A stretch of 18,500 nucleotides of DNA, taken from contig JAHQWZ010000008.1 in NCBI GenBank assembly GCA_029856425.1, forward strand, positions 1 through 18,500, written 5' to 3'. Each line of letters starts with the position of its first letter. Within the stretch, counting starts at the first letter, position 1. Position numbers and translations under genes: made by a program. This stretch comes from Candidatus Thorarchaeota archaeon. GTDB taxonomy: Archaea; Asgardarchaeota; Thorarchaeia; Thorarchaeales; Thorarchaeaceae. The notes below the pieces were generated by a model. The model did no database searches. It was not told the DNA's origin and was given only the letters and a program-made list of their open reading frames with translations. This document shows positions 8,197 through 15,012 of the stretch, piece by piece.

Positions 8197-8212
8197 CGAA
8201 ACCTATTTAACG
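8197..8212 (+). promoter_or_regulatory. Putative BRE/TATA promoter of the ribophorin I-like gene
   Basis: The 186-base gap between the divergent genes contains gacgaaacctatttaacg, a purine-rich BRE-like cgaaa followed by the TATA-like ctatttaa at 8203-8210. It predicts a start of transcription near 8235 and a leader of about 60 bases. T-rich stretches at 8122-8160 probably hold the promoter of the opposite gene, but I cannot define it. Confidence 0.4.
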
Positions 8213-8294
8213 AGTCCAGAGGTTCGAGCGCATCGTTCGCGGCCTATCAAGTAGACGGTATACCGCGGACCCTATTGATTCACGGTGATTTGGA

Positions 8295-11273
8295 TTGAGC
8301 CTGCTGCATAGAAGGATAGGAACAATCGCGATAATGGCGCTCTTTTTGACTAGTAGCGTCCTAGCTGTGGTTCCCTCAACAGGAATTTGGGATTCTGACA
8401 ATTTGGCTCATGATGCAACGCAGCTCAGCTTAGTGGCTGAATCCACGAATAATCTATCAATTCCATTTGCGGATAGACACTACGGGGCTGCTGACGGGAT
8501 TATAGACCCGCAAGAGTATGCATTTAGCTTCACAGATTCTATGACCGGGATAACAGCTTACATGGAACATAATGGCACCACCTTCTATCTCGGATTAGAG
8601 GCTCCAACTTCTGGATGGATTGGCGTTGGCTGGCAGAACTATACTGACAGCTTCACTTCAGCAGGTCTGAATAATAGTGATCTAATCTACGGATATGCTC
8701 CTGGGACTCCATCAGACGAAATCTGGAGGGCCATTGGCACCGACTCTGTCACCGTTCACTACATCCTTACTCTTCCGAACGGCACAGTATTTCAGGAGGG
8801 TGTCTTTCCAGACGACGAATCAGAAGAGGCGCTAGCTAGCCTTAGTTCGCTAACCATGTACCGGGAAGCAATCTTCGGGATGAGAATCGGCGAAGTGCGT
8901 CATTTTGTCATTCCAGCAGCAGAGGCATATACAGATCCAACCCACTTTCTCTATGGCCTTGACCTTGAGTATGAAATTACTCTCACAAGAATCACAAGAG
9001 GAGGAGAAACAAGAAGAGATAATCCTGCTGACGAAAGTCAGATTGTCTATAGCGATGAGCATGGTGTGAGCACCCTCCAACATGTTACAGATTCCAATCA
9101 AGACAGAATACTATCTGCTAATGCTACAGATGATGGTGCAAATACTCAACTGGAGTACATCATTGCTATGAACAGTACTGAACCTGATGACATACCACTC
9201 TTCAATAGCACTGATGTCATGTACCCATTCATCTTCATGTATGGCAATACCGAGGACACTAGGGCGCTCCCAGTCGCACGTACTCCCTGGTCTAATTGCC
9301 CAATGGCCATGTTTATTCCCAACGCAGGGCCCACCCTCATCATAGAGAGTCCAGCTCAAGGAGAGTCATTGGCATGGGTTACTACCCTGGAGGTCAAAGC
9401 AACTGACAATACTCGAGTAAGAAACGTCCAATATCGCCTAGATGATGAAGAATCGTGGATTGGTTTAGCATTCAATAGTGAAACTACTTTCTGGGAATAT
9501 CGTTTGGACCTATCCAGCTATGATGACGGTATTCATACTATCTGGTTCAATGCCTCAGATCCAACTAATACAACCACCATTGCGTCTGTCGACATCAATC
9601 TCGTGCGTCCATATCTCCCGCTGCTTGGTATGCGGCTTGATGTTACACGAACTATCAGCACAGAGTCGTACCTGCGGACCCGCATTTTGGACCGCTTCAC
9701 AATCACAAACAACGGCTCTTCTGTGATTTCTGCGTTTGAAGTGTACCTTCCTGTGAAGTGGGCGTCAAACCTCCTCTCAGTCGCTGCAGTCGATAGTGAA
9801 GGAAAGACCCTAGAGGTAATGCGACTTGAAGACCGAAATGGACTGATGCACTGGCGCATTTACTTCCAGAAAACAGTCAATTATGGCAAGACCTACACCC
9901 TCTCCATGACTATGCAGATGCATTCTCTTAACACGCTGATGGACATCACAAACAAGGAATATGAGATCACATTCCTGAAGTTTCCAGTAGTCCCCTATGT
10001 CATCAGAGAAGCGTCTATAGTTACGTCATACCGAACGGGTGACTCGCAATCCCCTGACTATACTGCTCCAGATACTACAGTAAGGAATCTAGCACCGCTC
10101 GCCGTTGAAGAGTTCACAAATGCTTTCAGATCTTTCACAACACACATTGTATCTGATCGAACAACCGTGATTCGAGTAAATCCCTGGGGCTGGCTCTCCT
10201 ACAAGGATACAATTCGTATTGACAACATTGGCTTATCACCAGAGAGTCAGGTCACATTCACCATACCCGCCTATTCTACGGGCATCAAGATCTATGACCG
10301 GGTCGGCTTACTTGTTGATTCACAACTCACGGTAGAGAGTGAATGGAACGTTTCCAAATCGATAACTATCCAGCTCTTGGAAGACCGGTTTGGTCCGCCG
10401 CAGTTTCAGCCTGGCTACTCGTATGAGTTCAGCGTAGAATATATGGTTCAGATTAACGAGTATGAGGAACTTGCAGAAGGCGGTAATCTTCTTGACATTC
10501 CAATTGGTACACTTGATGAGATTGTCATAGAGCACCATTGCGTGGATCTCGTCTTGCCCTATTCTGTGAACACGCTCAGCGTTTCTGGCCAATACAGACT
10601 CTTGTATGGGGTGTTCGACACAACTCTCAGGTACGATGTCTACAATACAACCAACTTCAATCCAATAGAAATCCAGCTCCTATACCAAGTATCCTTCCTC
10701 ATTGCTGCGAGGCCACTTGCCTTCACCGCAATTGTAGGCCTTCTTGCTCTTGCTTATGTTTCCTATAGAAGAGTGCGTCTGGGGATTGAGGGAGGAGAGT
10801 TCGAAGAGGAAGATGCCACAATTGAAGAGCAAAGACAGGCGGGAGCCCCCCCAGAGCTGCTTCGAGAGTTTGCGAACCTCTACTCAAGGAAGACCGCCTT
10901 GAACATGGACCTTGAGAAACTGGAAGCCGCAAGAAGGCGAGGCAAGGTCAAAAAGCGCGAGTTCATGATTCGTGAACGTGATGTTAAATCACAGCTTGAT
11001 AAAATCGACTCGGATCTTCCAAGGGTAAGGGATGAGCTCTCAAGTCATGGTGCAAGATATCGCGATATGGTGGCTCAGCTGGAACTCCATAACGAGAGGA
11101 TTGAAGGTGCAAAAGCAGGTCTCCGTCAGCTGCTGCTTCGGAAGAAGAAACAGAGAATCAGCCGAGTTGCCTTTGAGAAGTCCCGTCAGGACTACCTGAA
11201 GACGATCCAGAAGGCAACAAGTGCGATTGACCGCACTCTACTGACAATCCAAGAGGAAGCCGGTGAGCTTTAG
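8295..11273 (+). CDS. Ribophorin I (OST1)-like membrane protein with N-terminal DOMON/FKBP-like and Ig-like domains
   Basis: 992 residues. An N-terminal signal sequence (two Arg, then a hydrophobic stretch to about residue 25) leads to a long exported part, one membrane span at about 801-823 and a cytosolic, Lys/Arg/Glu-rich coiled coil at 850-990. Within the exported part, 57-147 and 247-330 look like the two halves of a DOMON domain (YLGLEAPTSGWIGVGW; LEYIIAMNSTEPDDIPLF). Between them, 148-234 resembles an FKBP prolyl isomerase (VTVHYILTLPNGTVF; GMRIGEVRHFVIPAAEAY). An Ig-like domain follows (345-437). Residues 443-800 resemble eukaryotic ribophorin I: LDVTRTIST at its start and the hallmark VIRVNPWGWLSYKDTIRIDN. 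The single span plus cytosolic coiled coil is also the ribophorin I topology. Over ten N-x-S/T sequons occur. A role in the oligosaccharyltransferase complex is inferred. The TTG start at 8295 has GGTGAT just upstream and keeps the positive n-region. Confidence 0.72.
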   Translation: MSLLHRRIGTIAIMALFLTSSVLAVVPSTGIWDSDNLAHDATQLSLVAESTNNLSIPFADRHYGAADGIIDPQEYAFSFTDSMTGITAYMEHNGTTFYLGLEAPTSGWIGVGWQNYTDSFTSAGLNNSDLIYGYAPGTPSDEIWRAIGTDSVTVHYILTLPNGTVFQEGVFPDDESEEALASLSSLTMYREAIFGMRIGEVRHFVIPAAEAYTDPTHFLYGLDLEYEITLTRITRGGETRRDNPADESQIVYSDEHGVSTLQHVTDSNQDRILSANATDDGANTQLEYIIAMNSTEPDDIPLFNSTDVMYPFIFMYGNTEDTRALPVARTPWSNCPMAMFIPNAGPTLIIESPAQGESLAWVTTLEVKATDNTRVRNVQYRLDDEESWIGLAFNSETTFWEYRLDLSSYDDGIHTIWFNASDPTNTTTIASVDINLVRPYLPLLGMRLDVTRTISTESYLRTRILDRFTITNNGSSVISAFEVYLPVKWASNLLSVAAVDSEGKTLEVMRLEDRNGLMHWRIYFQKTVNYGKTYTLSMTMQMHSLNTLMDITNKEYEITFLKFPVVPYVIREASIVTSYRTGDSQSPDYTAPDTTVRNLAPLAVEEFTNAFRSFTTHIVSDRTTVIRVNPWGWLSYKDTIRIDNIGLSPESQVTFTIPAYSTGIKIYDRVGLLVDSQLTVESEWNVSKSITIQLLEDRFGPPQFQPGYSYEFSVEYMVQINEYEELAEGGNLLDIPIGTLDEIVIEHHCVDLVLPYSVNTLSVSGQYRLLYGVFDTTLRYDVYNTTNFNPIEIQLLYQVSFLIAARPLAFTAIVGLLALAYVSYRRVRLGIEGGEFEEEDATIEEQRQAGAPPELLREFANLYSRKTALNMDLEKLEAARRRGKVKKREFMIRERDVKSQLDKIDSDLPRVRDELSSHGARYRDMVAQLELHNERIEGAKAGLRQLLLRKKKQRISRVAFEKSRQDYLKTIQKATSAIDRTLLTIQEEAGEL

Positions 11274-11298
11274 GACTTGTAGAGCAGCTTTCGCAAGT

Positions 11299-11309
11299 CT
11301 TATCATAAG
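11299..11309 (+). promoter_or_regulatory. Possible TATA element upstream of the HD-domain gene
   Basis: The sequence cttatcataag is an A/T-rich perfect inverted repeat (CTTAT-c-ATAAG) in the 70-base gap before the HD gene. A TATA role would give a start near 11330, just before the GAGGG ribosome-binding motif. It could also be a small operator. Evidence is positional only. Confidence 0.3.
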
Positions 11310-11343
11310 AACCAACAATTGGATTTCCCCTCGAGGGCGAACT

Positions 11344-12189
11344 ATGAACGAATTCTTTAATCGCGATGAAATCAGTGTCCGAGAACTTCTGGCGCCTAAT
11401 ACGAAGGCATTACAGATGTATCAATATCTTGCAGGTTCTCCCAAGGTCCAATCATACCTAAAGACTGCGAACAGGATGGCAGTTTCCAGGCTTGGATACA
11501 CTGACCATGGTCAGGTCCATGCCGAAGTAGCAACTTGGAATGCACTGAAGGCGTTTGATATTCTAGACGAAACATTTCAGCCCAATATTGTAGCAGAGGA
11601 AATCGGTGACACTGATGATGCTCGTCTTGTAGTCCTAGCATCCACTTATCTCCACGACATTGGAATGGTTGTCCACAGAACTGAGCATCCTCAAGCGTCA
11701 CTATCATTGGCGATTCCCATTCTTGAATCAAAGCTGGTTGAGATCTATGATGATCCAGCCAAAGCAACTGATATTCTGAGTTTCATTGCACATGGAATCT
11801 ATGCACACGATGATGACACACAATGTTTGACATTTGAGGCTGGCATCACCAAGATCGGTGACGGCTGCGACCTAACAAGGGGTCGTACGATTATACCGTT
11901 CCAGAAGGGGAAGGTGGACATTCACTCTGTCAGTGCCATGGCCATCCGGGATATTATTCTAGACAAGGGCGAAAAGCCGCTCCGATTGACTGTGGTAATG
12001 GACAATCCAGCAGGAGTCTTTCAGGTTCAGGCGGTTCTCGAGAAGAAGATATCGACCTCTGGGCTTCAAGACCATATTGAAATCGAAGTGATGGTCAATG
12101 GAAACCGTCTAGTCTTGACTCAGGTCAAGAGGCTTTTCAGAGTGCAAATCGAAGACCCATCTGAGCCTATCGGTGTAAAGGAAAAATAG
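11344..12189 (+). CDS. HD-domain metal-dependent phosphohydrolase family protein
   Basis: 281 residues with an HD-superfamily domain: TDHGQVHAE (His55), STYLHDIGM (His104-Asp105), FIAHGIYAHDD (His150, His155) and KIGDGCDL (Asp173). Together these form the expected H...HD...H...D metal-binding set, so the protein is likely an active phosphohydrolase or phosphodiesterase. It resembles stand-alone archaeal HD proteins of unknown substrate. The C-terminal 90 residues form a beta-rich extension without a domain I recognise. The ATG at 11344 is preceded by GAGGG 7 bases upstream; an extension back to 11263 would overlap the preceding gene and is not needed. The stop is one base from the orphan tRNA 3' half on the other strand. 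Confidence 0.82.
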   Translation: MNEFFNRDEISVRELLAPNTKALQMYQYLAGSPKVQSYLKTANRMAVSRLGYTDHGQVHAEVATWNALKAFDILDETFQPNIVAEEIGDTDDARLVVLASTYLHDIGMVVHRTEHPQASLSLAIPILESKLVEIYDDPAKATDILSFIAHGIYAHDDDTQCLTFEAGITKIGDGCDLTRGRTIIPFQKGKVDIHSVSAMAIRDIILDKGEKPLRLTVVMDNPAGVFQVQAVLEKKISTSGLQDHIEIEVMVNGNRLVLTQVKRLFRVQIEDPSEPIGVKEK

Positions 12190-12201
12190 GTGGTAGCCCC
12201 G
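12190..12201. repeat. 12-base direct repeat, copy 1 (tRNA 3' end)
   Basis: The sequence gtggtagccccg occurs here and again at 13033-13044, the two copies flanking the AbiV-like gene in the same orientation. It corresponds to the 3' acceptor strand and CCA of the two tRNA sequences. It may be an attachment-site core or simply reflect shared tRNA identity. Confidence 0.6.
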
Positions 12202-12232
12202 CCAGGACTCGAACCTGGGTCTGAGAGGGCCG
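12191..12232 (-). pseudogene. Orphan 3' half of a tRNA gene, probably tRNA-Gln-like
   Basis: Read on the minus strand, this segment gives a perfect 5-bp T-stem (CCAGG/CCTGG) with a canonical TTCGAGT loop, then CGGGGCT as the 3' acceptor strand, discriminator A and an encoded CCA. A 5' acceptor strand (AGCCCCG), D-arm and anticodon stem are missing: the sequence before it is the end of the AbiV-like gene, whose TAG stop (12233-12235) directly abuts the fragment. The U72 implied by the acceptor strand is typical of archaeal tRNA-Gln and matches the complete tRNA-Gln 840 bases away, but the T-stems of the two differ in both strands, so this is not a simple copy. It may be a leftover from insertion or a trans-spliced half gene. 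Confidence 0.8.
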
Positions 12233-13009
12233 CTATCTTTCTATCCTTTCTTTCTCACGTTTAATCTGTCTAAGTCTTTCACTTCTGAGATATTCCAATG
12301 CAAGTGACGCAATAATCTTGCCGATTTCGCCATGCTTAGAAAATCGCTCTTCCAGCTTGTCTAGACTGGAATCTCCTTCCTTCTCCAACTCCCTAAGTGT
12401 CTTGGATAAACTAGTCAGCTCGTTTCTAACTGATCCCAATATTGTGTTAGGAAGAAAACGCATAGTAGTGAGCACTTTCACAATACGTTTCACTGATTCG
12501 ATTTGAGTACTAGCCAAAGCCTGAACCGCTTCCAGTGTTTCGGCTTTAATCCCCAAAGGATACCATATTGGGTTTCTGAAAGGATCTGTGTAAAGCCCGT
12601 CGTTTTTGATTATATTCAGCTTCTTTGAAAATGCATATTCTGTACTTGGTTCAATCTCGGATAAGACAGGGATTCCTAGAAATCTTCGACTATCTTCAGA
12701 CAGACCTCCTGTCTTCAGTAGAAGCTCTAAGCCAGTACGAAACTGCTTTGCACGCAACTGCTTCCATTCATGTTTCACAATATGACTTCTCAATCTATCT
12801 CGATAATCTTCGCTAATCATACCATCGAAAATTGGAAGGAAAAAGGAGATGAGGTATGCCTTGTGTGCCTCTTCGAAACCAAGTACAGCTAGGCTAGTTG
12901 CATGCCCAACACTTCCCCGATCTCCGAGAATCTTGGAGTTTCGCAGGAATTCTTCTGCATTCTCAATTGTTGCTTTCATTGCTCTTTCAAATTGATTCTT
13001 CTCAGTCAA
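12233..13009 (-). CDS. AbiV-like HEPN-domain protein (putative abortive-infection defence protein)
   Basis: 258 residues from the TTG at 13009. The N-terminal part matches the AbiV group of HEPN proteins: helix MKATIENAEEFLRNSKIL, then AVLGFEEAHKAYL (the EE.xK helix of the family), then RSHIVKHEWK with an R-x5-H arrangement (Arg74, His80) like the RNase motif of HEPN domains. The middle part has YTDPFRNPIWYPLGIKAE, which resembles the family's conserved GLYxD...P segment. Lactococcal AbiV blocks phage protein synthesis; a similar toxin role here is inference. I prefer TTG 13009 because GGGGA lies 6 bases upstream and the first helix starts before the ATG at 12979. The gene lies between a complete tRNA-Gln and an orphan tRNA 3' half. 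Codons are more A/T-rich than in its neighbours by eye, which suggests transfer. Confidence 0.72.
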   Translation of the reverse strand: MTEKNQFERAMKATIENAEEFLRNSKILGDRGSVGHATSLAVLGFEEAHKAYLISFFLPIFDGMISEDYRDRLRSHIVKHEWKQLRAKQFRTGLELLLKTGGLSEDSRRFLGIPVLSEIEPSTEYAFSKKLNIIKNDGLYTDPFRNPIWYPLGIKAETLEAVQALASTQIESVKRIVKVLTTMRFLPNTILGSVRNELTSLSKTLRELEKEGDSSLDKLEERFSKHGEIGKIIASLALEYLRSERLRQIKREKERIER

Positions 13010-13032
13010 TAGAAATCCCCACAAATAGATAA

Positions 13033-13044
13033 GTGGTAGCCCCG
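13033..13044. repeat. 12-base direct repeat, copy 2 (tRNA-Gln 3' end)
   Basis: Second copy of gtggtagccccg, inside the complete tRNA-Gln gene and 843 bases from copy 1. The pair brackets the AbiV-like gene exactly. Confidence 0.6.
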
Positions 13045-13109
13045 GGAGGATTTGAACCTCCGTCAATGAGGCCAAAACCCATTATGCTGGACCGCTACAC
13101 CACGGGGCT
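13034..13109 (-). tRNA. tRNA-Gln (anticodon UUG)
   Basis: A complete 76-base cloverleaf with encoded CCA. The acceptor stem AGCCCCG/CGGGGCT pairs fully, including the A1-U72 pair typical of archaeal tRNA-Gln. The D-arm is GTGT...GCAT. The anticodon stem ATGGG/CTCAT (one G-U pair) encloses the loop TTTTGGC, giving anticodon UUG. The variable region has 4 bases, and the T-stem GGAGG/CCTCC has loop TTCAAAT. No intron is present. It sits 29 bases after the Trm112-like gene on the same strand, and no clear own promoter is visible, so it may be part of a longer transcript. Confidence 0.95.
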
Positions 13110-13138
13110 GTGTGTTACTTTGCAAGCACCAAGACCTT

Positions 13139-13459
13139 TCAATCTTCGGTTGACAGGCCAAATGGCAACCCCTTTTCAAGGATTTCGGAGGGGATGCGTT
13201 TTTTCCATCGTTTGAGAAACGCAGTTTCCTCAATATTCTGCTTTCCAGCTGTCCTTAAATCATCGGGCAGCATACAGGGGATTCCATCGATTACAGGATA
13301 CCAGCGTCCACACTTTGGGCATGTTATTAACGCGGCATCAATCTCTTCAAATTCCTCTTCATCTATCTTCTTGGTGTGGCTTTCATAAACCTCTAGATGC
13401 AGCTCGCTTCTGCACTCTTTGGCTGGACAGGCCAGAATATCCATCAACCAAGGTTTCAT
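13139..13459 (-). CDS. trm112: Trm112-family zinc-ribbon methyltransferase activator
   Basis: 106 residues of the Trm112 family, small zinc proteins that bind and activate several class I methyltransferases acting on tRNA, rRNA and release factor. The family pattern is clear: LMDILACP at the N-terminus (Cys11, Cys16) and ITCPKCGRWYPVIDGIPCML (Cys47, Cys50), the last part being its signature. About 40 further residues, basic and helical (FLKRWKKRIPSEILEK), make it longer than typical archaeal forms of about 60 residues. The ATG at 13459 is chosen because it opens the conserved domain; GGAGG lies about 13 bases upstream, farther than usual. tRNA-Gln follows on the same strand. Confidence 0.85.
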   Translation of the reverse strand: MKPWLMDILACPAKECRSELHLEVYESHTKKIDEEEFEEIDAALITCPKCGRWYPVIDGIPCMLPDDLRTAGKQNIEETAFLKRWKKRIPSEILEKGLPFGLSTED

Positions 13460-13544
13460 GAGTTCGGAACTTCCTCCACAAAGCCTCTCATTTAACACGG
13501 CATAAAAAGCATTCGAGCCGCCCATGTCTTTCTCTTGACCCAAG

Positions 13545-13561
13545 GGGAAAGGCTATTTTGC
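13545..13561 (+). promoter_or_regulatory. Putative BRE/TATA promoter of gcvPA
   Basis: The sequence ggggaaaggctattttg has a purine-rich BRE-like part followed by the TATA-like ctattttg at 13553-13560. It predicts a start near 13583 and a short leader carrying GGTGG before the ATG at 13609. It sits in the gap between the divergent trm112-like and gcvPA genes. Confidence 0.4.
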
Positions 13562-13608
13562 TGTGTCGTTCGGACCATTATCAGCAAGAATGCCTGGTGG
13601 ATATACTT

Positions 13609-15012
13609 ATGGACTTCAAACATCCGTGGCTTCCCCTTACTGAAGACGTAAAACAGGAGATGCTCAAATCGATTGGAAGAAACAATCTAGACGAGCTCTT
13701 CTCGAACATCCCTGAGAAGTTCAGACTAAATCGTGATCTCGACATAGCCGATTCCCACACAGAGATTGAGGTAGCACGTAGGATGCAGGAGCTTGCGGAA
13801 AAGAACGAGCCTGCTGACAGTGGGAGGGTTTTCCTCGGTGATGGTCTCGGTATGCACTATATTCCCTCAGCCACTAAATCTCTTGCAGGTCGTTCGGAGT
13901 TCGTAACAGCCTATACAAGCTACCAACCAGAGATAAGCCAGGGGATGCTCCAGACGCTCTTTGAATACCAAAGTCTGATGGCTGAATTGCTAGGGATTGA
14001 TGTAGTCAACAGCAGCATGTACGATATGGCTAGTGCCCTTGCAGAAGCCATCTTGATGAGCGTTCGAGTAAAGAAGAAGCGTAACTTGGTCCTTGTTCCA
14101 GGCACCATCAGTCCAGTCCATTGGCGCGTCGTCAAGACCTATACTGAACCCCTTGGAATCGACATACAGGAGATAGACTATGAACGAAAGACCGGACAGA
14201 TGAACCTTGGGGATCTTGAGTCCAGACTTAGCGAGAATGTTGCAGCAGTGTATCTTGAGAATCCCAGCTATCTTGGATTCATAGAGGTTGGTGTCGACAG
14301 GATCAACGAATTGGTTCATGAGGCAAACGCCCTGCTGATAGCGGGAGTTGACATAATGTCCATGGGCATAATGCGCCCCCCCGGGGACTATGGCGCAGAC
14401 ATTGTTGTTGCAGAGGGACAAGGGCTGGGGTCACCAATGTCCTATGGCGGTCCACTTCTTGGGGTATTTGGATGCATCGATGATATGAAACTGATCCGGC
14501 AATTACCAGGTCGGCTTGTTGGAATGACCAGGACCTCAGATGAGCCATTCAAACGCGGATTTGTGCTCACTCTGAGTCCACGAGAGCAGCACATTCGAAG
14601 GGAGAAGGCCACTAGTAACATCTGTTCAAACCAAGCACTCATCGCTGTGACTGCTGCAATAGACACATCATTACTGGGCCCTGCTGGTTTCAGAGAGATT
14701 GGTGAAACTATCACTTACAAGTCACACTATGCTGCGAATAGACTGAACGCATTATCTGATGTGCATGCTCCTTCGATAGGTGATGCCTTTTGGAAGGAAT
14801 TCGTGGTTTCCTTCAAAGGTGGTGTTTCAGCTCAATCAGTGCATGAGGGTCTCTTGGAGCGAGGAATCCACGGAGGGAAAATTCTGACCTCCGAATTTCC
14901 TGACCTTGGCGAGTCCATGCTCATCTCTGTCACAGAGATTCATACGAAAGATGCAATTGATGAGCTGGTGAATGCTATCAATCAAATTGTGAATGATGGA
15001 GGTGGCAAGTAA
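13609..15012 (+). CDS. gcvPA: Glycine dehydrogenase (decarboxylating) subunit 1
   Basis: 467 residues of the first subunit of the two-part P-protein of the glycine cleavage system. The P-protein decarboxylates glycine with PLP and passes the aminomethyl group to lipoyl H-protein. Marks are HPWLPLTEDVKQEMLKSIG, LFSNIPEKFR, the segment FLGDGLGMHYIPSA, TAYTSYQPEISQGMLQTLFE (strong signature), and GGPLLGVF. This subunit lacks the PLP lysine, which sits on subunit 2. The ATG at 13609 has GGTGG about 8 bases upstream; an in-frame TTG at 13558 would add residues without family support. The stop TAA shares one base with the gcvPB ATG (TAATG), so the two are coupled. GcvT and GcvH are not in the window. 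Confidence 0.95.
   Translation: MDFKHPWLPLTEDVKQEMLKSIGRNNLDELFSNIPEKFRLNRDLDIADSHTEIEVARRMQELAEKNEPADSGRVFLGDGLGMHYIPSATKSLAGRSEFVTAYTSYQPEISQGMLQTLFEYQSLMAELLGIDVVNSSMYDMASALAEAILMSVRVKKKRNLVLVPGTISPVHWRVVKTYTEPLGIDIQEIDYERKTGQMNLGDLESRLSENVAAVYLENPSYLGFIEVGVDRINELVHEANALLIAGVDIMSMGIMRPPGDYGADIVVAEGQGLGSPMSYGGPLLGVFGCIDDMKLIRQLPGRLVGMTRTSDEPFKRGFVLTLSPREQHIRREKATSNICSNQALIAVTAAIDTSLLGPAGFREIGETITYKSHYAANRLNALSDVHAPSIGDAFWKEFVVSFKGGVSAQSVHEGLLERGIHGGKILTSEFPDLGESMLISVTEIHTKDAIDELVNAINQIVNDGGGK

Noticed and set aside
11263..11343. Extension of the HD-domain gene upstream from 11263
   Set aside because: It overlaps the end of the ribophorin-like gene and lacks family support; ATG 11344 has GAGGG at good spacing.
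12140..12190. Permuted tRNA with its 5' half after the orphan 3' half
   Set aside because: The sequence beyond the CCA is the end of the HD-domain gene and has no AGCCCCG acceptor strand or D-arm.
13010..13075. Extension of the AbiV-like frame upstream to an ATG at 13075
   Set aside because: This ATG lies inside the complete tRNA-Gln gene; the frame there is only incidental.
12195..13109. AbiV-like gene as a giant tRNA intron, with the 5' half supplied by the complete tRNA-Gln
   Set aside because: The complete tRNA-Gln already has its own matching 3' half, and its anticodon stem ATGGG does not pair with the CCTCT/CTCTC of the orphan fragment.
13558..13608. TTG at 13558 as the gcvPA start
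   Set aside because: It sits inside the TATA-like element and adds residues not seen in the family; ATG 13609 has a GGTGG motif upstream.
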